Below, piece by piece: positions 43,447 to 52,070 of a stretch of 64,000 nt of DNA. A program made the position numbers and the translations under genes. Source of the stretch: Candidatus Hydrogenedens sp. (GTDB taxonomy: Bacteria; Hydrogenedentota; Hydrogenedentia; Hydrogenedentales; Hydrogenedentaceae). Position 1 is the stretch's first letter, and the number at the start of each line of letters is the position of its first letter. Below the pieces are notes generated by a model. It ran no database searches and was not told the origin of the DNA. It was given only the letters and a program-made list of their open reading frames with translations. The stretch covers positions 10,119 through 74,118 of the forward strand of contig DAOSUS010000009.1 in NCBI GenBank assembly GCA_035378955.1, written 5' to 3'.

Positions 43447-43475
43447 GGGCATAAGAACAAACAGATTGCTTACCT

Positions 43476-44189
43476 ATGAAGAACGATAAAAAGTATTCCT
43501 GCATTCAATATGCTTTGGCATGGTCTATACATTTATTTACAGCGATGGGTGCTGTTTTTGGCTTTTTAGCGATTATTGCTATCGGCAGACACCAATGGCT
43601 ATTAGCATTTACATGGATGGCTGTATCTGTTTTTATAGACTCTATAGATGGTATACTGGCTCGTGCATTCAAAGTAAAAGATATCTTGCCCAATTTTGAT
43701 GGTGCTTTGTTAGATAATATAGTTGATTATTTTACCTATGTGATAGTTCCCGCCAGTTTTTTATATGAGACCCATAGTGTTCCTTACAAATTAAATTTAT
43801 TGTCTTCAATTTTGATAACCCTTTCTTCTGCTTATCAATTTTGCCAATCCGACGCAAAAACAGAAGACCATTGGTTCAAAGGGTTTCCTTCTTATTGGAA
43901 CATTGTCGTACTTTATATATTTCTTTTAGATTTTTCGGAAAAAATCAATTTTATAATAATTTTGTCTTTAACTATATTGGTATTTGTTCCCATTCGCTAC
44001 CTGTATCCCAGCAGAGCCGTTCAGTACCGTTTATTAAATCTCATTTTAGTTTCAATTTGGGCATTTCTTATCGTATTATCTCTCTATAATTATCCTAATC
44101 ATCATGTTTATATTTATTTGTCACTAATATATGTTCTTTACTATTTTATGTATAGTATATGGTGGACAATAAAATTACGCAGAGGTTGA
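43476..44189 (+). CDS. pcs: CDP-alcohol phosphatidyltransferase, phosphatidylcholine-synthase type
   Basis: A 237-residue integral membrane CDP-alcohol phosphatidyltransferase. The active site is D55-x2-D58-G-x2-A62-R63, then 12 residues, then G76-x3-D80-x3-D84 (spanning DSIDGILAR to GALLDNIVD). The spacing of 12 rather than 8 between AR and G, and the adjacent sequence LPNFDGALLDNIVDY, match the Pcs family recalled from Sinorhizobium, which condenses choline directly with CDP-diacylglycerol. Six or more hydrophobic helices are present. Assignment to Pcs over other CDP-alcohol transferases is fairly confident; choline as the headgroup is inferred. Confidence 0.78.
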   Translation: MKNDKKYSCIQYALAWSIHLFTAMGAVFGFLAIIAIGRHQWLLAFTWMAVSVFIDSIDGILARAFKVKDILPNFDGALLDNIVDYFTYVIVPASFLYETHSVPYKLNLLSSILITLSSAYQFCQSDAKTEDHWFKGFPSYWNIVVLYIFLLDFSEKINFIIILSLTILVFVPIRYLYPSRAVQYRLLNLILVSIWAFLIVLSLYNYPNHHVYIYLSLIYVLYYFMYSIWWTIKLRRG

Positions 44190-44192
44190 TTT

Positions 44193-45749
44193 ATGAATTT
44201 ATACAAAGGTTTTCCTTTTATTAAGATAATAGAGAAGATAAAAAATTTTGATATTTCCCGATATGCTGAACTAATTGTCCTCTTATCTCTGGGTGTTTCA
44301 TTAATAATAGTGGCTTTGTATAACTATTATTTACAGCCATGGACATTAGATGATGCATACATTGCGTTTCGATATGCAGAAAATTTTTCAGAAGGAAAAG
44401 GTATTGTTTACAACGAAGGCGAATATGTAGAGGGCTATACCTGTTTTTTATGGGTTGTATTATTAGCAGGCTTACATAAAATAGGTTTCGACCTACCTAT
44501 AACCTCAAAAATTCTCGGTGTCCTTTTTACATTTATTACTATATTCCTAATGTCTCGTGTCCATAAAATTATTAAAGGTACCCATTGGTTAGTTTCTGTT
44601 GCAGGTGTTCTAATTTTAGGTTCTATGGGTGCTTTTACTTCCTGGACTATGAGCGGTATGGAAACAAACATGACGGCGTTTTTAATTTTCCTGTCAGTAC
44701 TATTATTCGGTGCTTTTGTTTCACGAAATACAGTATCATTATCAGGCTATTTTTTAGTGGGAGTTGTAATAGCTCTTGCTGTGATGTCTCGACCCGATGC
44801 GGGCATAATTCTTCCCATTCTCGTCTTTTGTTCGTTGCTCCATTCCCTGAAAGAAAGGCAATATCTAAACCCTATATTTATTATATTAGGCTTTTCACTT
44901 CTGTTTGTTCCATATTTTATCTGGCGTTATAACTATTATGGGTGGTTACTACCCAATACCTTTTATGTGAAAGTAGGTTCATCGAAAGAGCAAATTAAAA
45001 GAGGATTAACCTATGCCTTCTATTTCCTGAAAGGCACTTCTCTTATCTGGGCTCCATTTATCATGCTTCAAATATTTCCTCTACAAACATTAGGGAATAG
45101 AGGTTATGTCGTTTTTTCGATGAGTTTAGCAGTCATGTTGAATATGCTTTATGTTATATCGGTAGGTGGAGATTGTATGCCTGCACATCGTTTTTTTACT
45201 CCTATAACACCATTATTTGTCGCTGTCAGTGCTTACTCCATATTCTTCCCTGGTGTGTCATATCTCCGTAGTTTATTGTTGGTACTTATTATTGTATGTT
45301 TCAATTTGTGGCAATTAAAGAATGACCCCTACCTTTATGAAAGGATTGTGGCTGATGTGGTTGCTGAGAGGGGTAAGGAAGTCGGTTTATGGCTTAGAGA
45401 TAATGTTCCTCCGGATTCTCTGCTTGCTACAAATACAGCAGGAAGTGTTGCTTATTATTCCCGTTTAAAGACAATTGATATGTTAGGTCTTAATGATGAA
45501 CATATAGCACATAGAGAAATAAAGACATTAGGGAAAGGTTTTGCTGGACATGAAAAAGGGGATGGGAAATATGTTCTTTCAAGAAAACCCGATTATATTA
45601 TGTTCGGTTCTGCTACGGGGAATAAAGAACCTCGATTTGTCAGTGACCGCGAAATGGCTGTTGAAGCAGAATTCCGAGAAAACTATGTTTATAAACAATA
45701 CATTTTACCTTCTGGTAGAGCATTGCACATATACGAGAGAAAGAAATAA
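44193..45749 (+). CDS. GT-C family membrane glycosyltransferase
   Basis: A 518-residue polytopic glycosyltransferase. After the first transmembrane segment comes the acidic catalytic motif TLDDAYIAFRYAENFSEG, then VYNEGEYVEGYTCFLWVV, a pattern shared by AftB-like arabinosyl and other polyprenyl-phosphate-sugar transferases. About ten helices follow, and a soluble C-terminal domain of some 130 residues (from about 385; MLGLNDEHIAHREI, KPDYIMFGSATG) faces the periplasm. Donor and acceptor are unknown. It is 3 bases downstream of the Pcs-like gene; the DPM1-like protein at 23096 could supply its donor (inference). Confidence 0.82.
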   Translation: MNLYKGFPFIKIIEKIKNFDISRYAELIVLLSLGVSLIIVALYNYYLQPWTLDDAYIAFRYAENFSEGKGIVYNEGEYVEGYTCFLWVVLLAGLHKIGFDLPITSKILGVLFTFITIFLMSRVHKIIKGTHWLVSVAGVLILGSMGAFTSWTMSGMETNMTAFLIFLSVLLFGAFVSRNTVSLSGYFLVGVVIALAVMSRPDAGIILPILVFCSLLHSLKERQYLNPIFIILGFSLLFVPYFIWRYNYYGWLLPNTFYVKVGSSKEQIKRGLTYAFYFLKGTSLIWAPFIMLQIFPLQTLGNRGYVVFSMSLAVMLNMLYVISVGGDCMPAHRFFTPITPLFVAVSAYSIFFPGVSYLRSLLLVLIIVCFNLWQLKNDPYLYERIVADVVAERGKEVGLWLRDNVPPDSLLATNTAGSVAYYSRLKTIDMLGLNDEHIAHREIKTLGKGFAGHEKGDGKYVLSRKPDYIMFGSATGNKEPRFVSDREMAVEAEFRENYVYKQYILPSGRALHIYERKK

Positions 45750-45760
45750 AATTTTCCCTT

Positions 45761-46558
45761 ATGGCCTATTTATTATTGGATGAAAATATCTCCATTTTGT
45801 TTATCCCTATGGACATATTATCGGAACAAGATTTATCTATTTTTTTTCAGAATAACCAGATTTTCACATCTGAATTTGTTAAATATATTTCCATGTGCCA
45901 ATCACAAAAACGAAGAAAAGAGATATTATTAAGCAGATTTCTGTTCCTATATATTATGCACACAAATAACGTAAATATACATTACTATAATTCCATAAAA
46001 AGAAAAGAAGAAATATTAATAAATAAATATTTTCCTTCTCCTGCACAAACGGTTTACCTTTCTATCAGTCACACGGATAAATGGATGGTGTTTGCATTGT
46101 ATTCAGTATCTCCAATAGGAATTGACATAGAAAACTCAAAAAGGAAAACAGAAAAAATAAAACAATTTTTAAATGAAAAAATGTTATTGGACTGTTTAGA
46201 TGAACATCCTTCTGTATTATTATCTCTATGGACGGTATATGAATCATTATACAAATTACAATCCCCTTTAGAAAATCAAAAAAAAGTTTTGAATAGGGTA
46301 TTATCTACAATAAAAAAAAGTCATCCCCAAAAACTTAATGGTTTTAACTTGTGGAATATCCCTGTCTATAACTACACGACCCTTATATGGGAAGATGAGA
46401 TTGCCGCTGTTATAGGATGTTTCATTATAAAAGGTAAAATGCCTAAAAAAATAAAATTCTATTCGATTGAGAAATTGGAGAATGAAATAGAAAAGCCTTG
46501 TAAGATAGAACTTACAAGGCTTTTAACTTGCGATATGAAATTAGAAATTAATTTCTAA
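45761..46558 (+). CDS. Divergent Sfp-type 4'-phosphopantetheinyl transferase
   Basis: A 265-residue Sfp/Gsp-like PPTase. The motifs are VYLSISHTD, SPIGIDIENS with the magnesium-binding Asp122, and LWTVYESLYKL. In the last motif the family pattern W(S/T)xKE(A/S)xxK has Tyr160 in place of the first Lys, while Glu161 and Lys165 remain. The last 25 residues are encoded by a bidirectional terminator and its 3' flank. The usual role is to load CoA-derived pantetheine onto carrier proteins (fatty acid, polyketide or peptide synthases); no such carrier is in the operon. Start at 45761 is 11 bases after the GT-C gene. It converges with the Gfo/Idh gene, 5 bases away. Confidence 0.75.
   Translation: MAYLLLDENISILFIPMDILSEQDLSIFFQNNQIFTSEFVKYISMCQSQKRRKEILLSRFLFLYIMHTNNVNIHYYNSIKRKEEILINKYFPSPAQTVYLSISHTDKWMVFALYSVSPIGIDIENSKRKTEKIKQFLNEKMLLDCLDEHPSVLLSLWTVYESLYKLQSPLENQKKVLNRVLSTIKKSHPQKLNGFNLWNIPVYNYTTLIWEDEIAAVIGCFIIKGKMPKKIKFYSIEKLENEIEKPCKIELTRLLTCDMKLEINF
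46491..46524. terminator. Bidirectional terminator inside the PPTase 3' end
   Basis: A perfect 14-bp stem (46491-46504 with 46511-46524, loop ATAGAA or a shifted equivalent) carries A4 on its left and T4 on its right arm, so either strand could give a hairpin with a U-run. It lies within the last 25 codons of the PPTase gene, about 32 bases before its stop, and faces the end of the convergent Gfo/Idh gene. It may end transcription from both sides. Confidence 0.72.
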
Positions 46559-46563
46559 GGGAT

Positions 46564-47928
46564 TTATAAAGGTAATTCCCAACCTTTACGATATTCTTTT
46601 GTTAAGTACTTATTGGCTTTCTTAACATTTGTAATCTTCATGGAAGCAACATCAAATTCAATTTTTTCACCCGCCCAGAGTGCTACATTTCCAATATTAG
46701 CGACTTCTGTAAGAGGTCCTGCATATTCAAAATCGGAACATGCTTTCTGATTTGTTTTGATACTTTCTATCCAGTTCTTAAATGGGTTTTCTTCAGGGAT
46801 TCGCGGAATAGTAGGTTCCGGTTTCTTATAATCTTTCATCTTTTCCGCAGGAACTAATCTGGAATCACCTCCGTAGCAACCCGAAGTAAGATAACCGTTT
46901 GTCCCAACAAACAAGGAGCCATTATCACCATCACCTAATTTTTCATCTGCCGGTATACCTTCAGGTCGTTTGGGTAAAAGACCACCATCATACCAGTATA
47001 CATCTACAGGAGGCATATTTCCACGAGCAGGGAATTGGTATTTTATAATGGATTTCTTCGGTGCTGTTTGTTTATTCATTCCTTCCTGTTGCAGAACTTC
47101 TACAGTATATTTAGGTGCTTCATATAATTTCAGTGCCCAGAATGCGGGGTCCATAATATGGCAAGCCATGTCTCCAATAGCACCACATCCGAAATCCCAC
47201 CAACCTCTCCATTTGAACGGAGCATAACCCGGATTATAATCTCTCATGGGAGCCGGACCTATCCACAAATTCCAGTCAATCGTAGGAGGGATATCTCGTT
47301 TAGGTAAGGGCTTTTCAATACCTTGAGGCCAGATAGGACGATTTGTCCATATATGGGCTTCTTTCACATCACCTATAGCACCAGCCCAAATCATTTCACA
47401 TAACTCACGAACGCCATCGCCAGCATGTCCCTGATTTCCCATCTGTGTAATTACGCCTGTTTCTTTCGCAATTTTAGTTAATAAACGGGCTTCAGCAATA
47501 GTATGGGTCAATGGCTTTTGCACGCGGACATGTTTACCCATCATCATAGCCATATATGCTGCCGGGGCATGTATATGGTCGGGAGTAGAAATTATGACAG
47601 CGTCTATTTCTTTATCCATCTCTTCCAACATTTTCCGATAATCTTTGTATCTTTTAGCATTCGGGAGTAGATAAAAGGTTTCCTCTGCTCTCTTATCGTC
47701 TACATCACAAAGAGCAATAATGTTTTCACTCTTGCAATTCATAATGTCACCTTTTCCCTGTCCTCCTACTCCGATTCCTGCGATATTAAGTTTCTCATTC
47801 GGGGAAACTTTTCTTGGAACGACACTGGCAGTGTTTATTTTTTGTTTTTTTGCAAAGGCTGTTCCAGCCACAGCAAATGTTGTGCTAACAGCAAGAAACG
47901 CACGACGAGTTAACTGGCTATCTTTCAT
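46564..47928 (-). CDS. Tat-exported Gfo/Idh/MocA oxidoreductase
   Basis: A 454-residue NAD(P)-dependent sugar oxidoreductase-like protein. The N-terminus SQLTRRAFLAVS is a twin-arginine signal followed by a hydrophobic stretch and AFAKKQK. The Rossmann domain shows NIAGIGVGGQGKGDIM and IIALCDVDD, and a VQKPLTHTIAEA motif supplies the usual catalytic Lys-Pro. The C-terminal half has FGCGAIGDMACHIMD, common in large PVC/Bacteroidetes families acting on glycans, such as glycosyl hydrolysis by redox mechanism. The ATG at 47928 follows GAGG; a TTG at 47943 overlaps that site. No neighbour identifies the substrate. Confidence 0.9.
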   Translation of the reverse strand: MKDSQLTRRAFLAVSTTFAVAGTAFAKKQKINTASVVPRKVSPNEKLNIAGIGVGGQGKGDIMNCKSENIIALCDVDDKRAEETFYLLPNAKRYKDYRKMLEEMDKEIDAVIISTPDHIHAPAAYMAMMMGKHVRVQKPLTHTIAEARLLTKIAKETGVITQMGNQGHAGDGVRELCEMIWAGAIGDVKEAHIWTNRPIWPQGIEKPLPKRDIPPTIDWNLWIGPAPMRDYNPGYAPFKWRGWWDFGCGAIGDMACHIMDPAFWALKLYEAPKYTVEVLQQEGMNKQTAPKKSIIKYQFPARGNMPPVDVYWYDGGLLPKRPEGIPADEKLGDGDNGSLFVGTNGYLTSGCYGGDSRLVPAEKMKDYKKPEPTIPRIPEENPFKNWIESIKTNQKACSDFEYAGPLTEVANIGNVALWAGEKIEFDVASMKITNVKKANKYLTKEYRKGWELPL

Positions 47929-47980
47929 AGATATAACCTCCAAAATAGTTATAAGTTAAATTAAATTAAAGGATTCTCTT

Positions 47981-48010
47981 TTGTCCCATAGACTAAGAGA
48001 AAACTACAAT
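47981..48010 (+). promoter_or_regulatory. Possible sigma70-type promoter upstream of the ExeA-like gene
   Basis: TTGTCC (47981-47986) and TACAAT (48005-48010) with an 18-base spacer, 4/6 and 5/6 matches. It lies in the 206-base divergent region between the oxidoreductase and the ExeA-like gene and would give a leader of about 118 bases. By-eye call in AT-rich sequence. Confidence 0.3.
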
Positions 48011-48134
48011 ATAAACTGTATTATATTATATCAATTTAATAATCAAATATAATAGTCGTTTTCTATTTGGTATTAAAAATCGGTAAAATATAAAGAAATA
48101 AATATTTACAGGAAAAGCAATCGTTATATTTAAT

Positions 48135-49994
48135 ATGTATGAATCTTTTTACGGATTAAAAGAAAAACTATTTAGTCTTACTCCTGACCCTAAATACCTC
48201 TTTTTGAGTGAGAAACACAAAGAGGCTTTTGCCCATCTTTTGTTTGGAATAAAAAACAGAATGGGTTTTATTATGGTAACAGGGGAGATTGGGACTGGCA
48301 AGACTACTATTTGCCGTGCCCTTTTATCTCAACTCGACCCCGATACAGAACTTGCTTTTATTTTTAATCCCTGTCTGAATCCTGTGGAATTGTTAAAAAG
48401 AATTCTTACCGAATTTGGAGTTCAAACAAAGGCAGAAACACTACTTGATTTAACAGACCAGTTAAATGAATTTCTTTTATCCAAATCGCGGCAACAGAAA
48501 AATTGTGTTTTGGTTATTGATGAAGCACAAAACCTTACACCGCCTGTTTTAGAACAAATCCGATTATTGTCCAATTTAGAAACAGAAAAGGAAAAATTAT
48601 TGCAAATTGTTCTTATTGGACAGCCCGAATTGTTAGACCGTCTTAAACTTCATGAATTAAGACAGTTAAATCAACGAATAACAGCCCGTTATCATCTGAA
48701 TGCTCTGGATGAACAAGAGACACGCCAATACATTGCTTATAGAATTCATATTGCAGGCGGAAAAAAGAGAATCCAATTTTCTCCCAAAGCCTATAAACTG
48801 ATTTATAAACATAGTAAAGGAATTCCCCGTCTTATAAATTCTATCTGTGATAGGTCTTTGCTGGTGGGTTATACCCGTGAAAAGAAAGTAATAGACCATG
48901 ATATCGTCAAGCAGGCATTAAAAGAACTTCATGGACAATTGGAAAATCCTCAACGCACACCTACGAAAAAAAGAGACTGGAAAAAATTTATCCCAAGCCC
49001 GTCTTTAATTGTCGGAATTGCTTTAATTCTGATTGCTTTTCGTATCTGGTATATCCCTATAAATGAAATGGCTCAGGAATTAAGGAATTTTAATAATATT
49101 TTCTCTCCACATACACCAAATTCTGATACAACCCCAAATTCTACATCACAAGTTGAAGCAGTTAGTAAAAAAACGGGCGACGATATTAGTCCAGAATTTT
49201 CTGCAAAATTAATTGAGGGTTTGTGGAAACGCTTTTTTGAGGAAATGCCACAAAAAACAGATGATACAGTTCAAATGATAGAAGAACTAAATGTAGATGC
49301 AGAAAAGAGTCGTGTAGAAGGTGCCTTACTTTTATTAAGAATGTGGAATATGGCTCAAGTGAAAAGTCAACCCGATGATAATTCCCCGCAGGGATTGGTT
49401 CGCTTTTTTAATGAAAATGGTTTATCTGCAGAAGTGTTACAAACAACTGTCTCTCAAATTTTGACCATTGGCTTACCTTCAATGGTGTATATGAAACAGA
49501 ATGAAAAAGAATTTTGGGGTTCTCTTGTTCAAGAAAAAGGAGATAAAGTTGTTTTATTTTTGGGTTCACAGAAATTAGTAGAAGTTTCCAAAGACCAATT
49601 CCGTGCCATTTTTACAAACCTTTCCGTTATCCCATGGAAAGATGACTCTAAAGTTAAATCTTTATCAATAGGTTCTTCCGGTGATTCTGTTGCCCAGATA
49701 AAAACACTTCTACAAAGAGGGGGATGGTTATCCAAAAACAATAACACAAATAAATTTGATGAGGAAACACAAAAAGCAGTAAAGAATTTACAGAGAGAAA
49801 TGGGTTTGCCTGTAGACGGAGTTGCAGGAAAACAAGTGCGATTGGGATTAAAAAAATGGGAAACAGATACTTATGTGCCTACTTTAAAAAATACCCCTTT
49901 ATTTCTTCTCCATCTACCCTTCGAAAATAATGCAATGTTGATTTCTAATCCCAATAGTGCTAATATGATAGAAGGTAATTTAAAAGCAAATTAG
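48135..49994 (+). CDS. ExeA/GspA-like ATPase with peptidoglycan-binding domain
   Basis: A 619-residue protein. The N-terminal AAA domain begins MYESFYGLKEKLFSLTPDP (the ExeA signature), with Walker A GEIGTGKTT (Lys56), Walker B VLVIDEAQNL and sensor region RLINSICDRSLL. A single transmembrane helix lies near 288-308, so the rest is periplasmic: a low-complexity Thr/Asn stretch, an intermediate domain (about 350-500) that resembles a papain-like C39-type fold only loosely, and a PG_binding_1 domain (SLSIGSSGDSVAQIKTLLQ... FDEETQKAVKNLQ). In type II secretion GspA remodels peptidoglycan for secretin assembly. It probably serves the pseudopilin/GspE machinery here. Confidence 0.88.
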   Translation: MYESFYGLKEKLFSLTPDPKYLFLSEKHKEAFAHLLFGIKNRMGFIMVTGEIGTGKTTICRALLSQLDPDTELAFIFNPCLNPVELLKRILTEFGVQTKAETLLDLTDQLNEFLLSKSRQQKNCVLVIDEAQNLTPPVLEQIRLLSNLETEKEKLLQIVLIGQPELLDRLKLHELRQLNQRITARYHLNALDEQETRQYIAYRIHIAGGKKRIQFSPKAYKLIYKHSKGIPRLINSICDRSLLVGYTREKKVIDHDIVKQALKELHGQLENPQRTPTKKRDWKKFIPSPSLIVGIALILIAFRIWYIPINEMAQELRNFNNIFSPHTPNSDTTPNSTSQVEAVSKKTGDDISPEFSAKLIEGLWKRFFEEMPQKTDDTVQMIEELNVDAEKSRVEGALLLLRMWNMAQVKSQPDDNSPQGLVRFFNENGLSAEVLQTTVSQILTIGLPSMVYMKQNEKEFWGSLVQEKGDKVVLFLGSQKLVEVSKDQFRAIFTNLSVIPWKDDSKVKSLSIGSSGDSVAQIKTLLQRGGWLSKNNNTNKFDEETQKAVKNLQREMGLPVDGVAGKQVRLGLKKWETDTYVPTLKNTPLFLLHLPFENNAMLISNPNSANMIEGNLKAN

Positions 49995-50120
49995 GTCCTC
50001 TAATATTGGTTGTAAAATAGGTGAGTATTTTCAAATTTGGAATAGGCAAATGTAGTTAAAATCAATGAGATATTTATGTTTCTACATAAGTCAATCAAGT
50101 AGTAAACACAAGGTCTGATT

Positions 50121-51965
50121 ATGGACGATTCTTCAAATTCCTTGATACGAAGAAAAATGAATTTGTTAATGGATTGTTGTGATAAGCCATTAGTTATTCT
50201 GGATATGGATGCAAATATATTTGAAACAAACAAATACTTCCCTAAAATAGTCAAAGAATATGAGGAAGAGTTAGTAAATAAATCCTTTTTTTTATTCTGT
50301 GATGAGAAAGCGAGAAAGGAAATAAAACGGATATTGAAACATAGAAGTCTTGTCGGACCTTTTATTTTTAAAGGGGGAATAAAAAGTGATGAGGAAACGA
50401 TAATCCCAGCTAATTTTTCAGCCAATTTTATTTTTGATGAAGAACAACAAAAAAGAGAATTAGTGCTACTTATAGAACCCGAATTTTCTGCTCGTTTTTC
50501 TATGTCTGACATTTTGAAATATCTCGGTGAATACTTACTGCCTTATATTCCTTTAGTAAGTCAAATCATTGACTCCCAAAAGAAGGTATTATATTCTATA
50601 AACTGGGATGACCTTCCTGAACCTGTAAAACAAATTGATATGAACGAACGGTTTTGTTGTTATTTAATGAAAAAGAAGAAAAATCTGAGAGAGTGTATAT
50701 GTGAAAAAGCACTAAAAGAAGGGAAAACCTTTGTAGAAGAAATAAATTTAGATACTCCATCAGGTACTGTTTGGTTGGTAATTGTTATTGCACCACTTTT
50801 CGATGAACAAAAAAAAGTAAAAGCCATTTTAAGTACTATTAACAATATAACAGAACAAAGACGAATGGAGAAGAATGTAGAAAAATATTTAATGCTTTCT
50901 CAACAGGATTCCATAGCCTCTCAATTATCAATAACATTGGCACGACATTTAAAAAATCCTTTAACTGTTATGTCTGGTGCTATAGAAATCCTTGCCAGTA
51001 GTATCCATGAACCTCTACTAAAAAGTGTTGTTGAAAAACTTCAGAAAAACTGTGAAAAGTGCCGTTCCATTATAAATCAAATTTATGAATATAAAGGAAT
51101 TTCCAATGAAGGAGTTATAAAAGTTGAAGTAAATGCTTTGATTCGTTCTATCGTCCTTCCTGTTTATTCTGCAAAATGTCCAAAAAATGTAGCATTTCGT
51201 TTTCCAGGTCCTGCAGTATATATCTCTTGTATTCCACGGCAATTTGCTCAGTCTCTTATATCCATTATAAATAATGCTGTTAAATATGCAGAAAATGAAG
51301 TTATCGTTGATATGAGCGTGAAAGAAAACAATGTTGTTATTTCTATAATGGATGATGGCCCGGGTATTCCAGAGGAAATCAAAAGAAAAATATTTGAACC
51401 TTTTTTTACTACAGATGACAATTCGAAGACATTAGGTTTAGGGCTAACACTTGCAAAAGCAGTAATTGAATCAATTGGAGGAACAATTCAAGTTAAAGAA
51501 GGGGTTTTAGGAGGAGCAGAATTTGTTTTAACTATTCCTCTATATCAAGAAAATATGGATGAAAATTACACACAAGAAATTTTTCCACAACTCAAGAAAT
51601 ATCAATTACTTATTGTAGAAGATGATAAAGATTTGCACCAACTTATTATAATCTCTCTGAAAAAGTCGGGTATGGATATTACCAGTGCTTATTCTACAGA
51701 TGAAGCAATTATAAAATTAAAACAGCAAAATTATGATTCAATTATCCTTGATATTCAACTTCCGGGTTCCATAACAGGTTATCAGTTATATAATTACATA
51801 ATAGAAGAAAGAAAATATCCTCCTAATAAAGTGATATTGATAACTGCTGACAGCATGAACCTATCCACACAAAAATTCCTACAAAAAGTAAGAAGCCTTT
51901 GTCTGGAAAAGCCATTTCAATTTGAAGACCTTAAGAAAATTGTGGAAACAAGTCTAAATCTTTAA
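50121..51965 (+). CDS. Hybrid histidine kinase with N-terminal sensor and C-terminal receiver
   Basis: A 614-residue soluble hybrid kinase. Residues 1-260 hold sensory PAS-like sequence; the second part contains a Cys cluster (Cys179, Cys180, Cys192, Cys194, around NERFCCYL and ECICEKAL) before TPSGTVWLVIVIAPLFD. The HisKA phosphoacceptor is His276 (ARHLKNPLTV). HATPase motifs are IINNAVKYAE (N box), MDDGPGIP (G1), FEPFFTT and GLGLTLAKAV (G2). The receiver at about 495-614 has EDDKD, phosphoacceptor Asp544 (ILDIQLPG) and LEKPF. No transmembrane helix, so the signal is cytoplasmic. No partner regulator is adjacent. A 126-base gap separates it from the ExeA gene. Confidence 0.92.
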   Translation: MDDSSNSLIRRKMNLLMDCCDKPLVILDMDANIFETNKYFPKIVKEYEEELVNKSFFLFCDEKARKEIKRILKHRSLVGPFIFKGGIKSDEETIIPANFSANFIFDEEQQKRELVLLIEPEFSARFSMSDILKYLGEYLLPYIPLVSQIIDSQKKVLYSINWDDLPEPVKQIDMNERFCCYLMKKKKNLRECICEKALKEGKTFVEEINLDTPSGTVWLVIVIAPLFDEQKKVKAILSTINNITEQRRMEKNVEKYLMLSQQDSIASQLSITLARHLKNPLTVMSGAIEILASSIHEPLLKSVVEKLQKNCEKCRSIINQIYEYKGISNEGVIKVEVNALIRSIVLPVYSAKCPKNVAFRFPGPAVYISCIPRQFAQSLISIINNAVKYAENEVIVDMSVKENNVVISIMDDGPGIPEEIKRKIFEPFFTTDDNSKTLGLGLTLAKAVIESIGGTIQVKEGVLGGAEFVLTIPLYQENMDENYTQEIFPQLKKYQLLIVEDDKDLHQLIIISLKKSGMDITSAYSTDEAIIKLKQQNYDSIILDIQLPGSITGYQLYNYIIEERKYPPNKVILITADSMNLSTQKFLQKVRSLCLEKPFQFEDLKKIVETSLNL

Positions 51966-52070
51966 CAAAAAAGCAACTACTAATTGTATTATCATTTTTT
52001 CTCACCCTATTAGTTGTGTTATAGTTATATACAAATAAAAATCAAATTTATAATTCAGGCTTATGAATTT

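Noticed and set aside
50000..50512. Minus-strand open frame of about 170 codons opposite the histidine kinase start
   Set aside because: The plus-strand frame has recognisable kinase domains throughout; the antisense frame has no domain features and is a shadow of AT-rich coding sequence.
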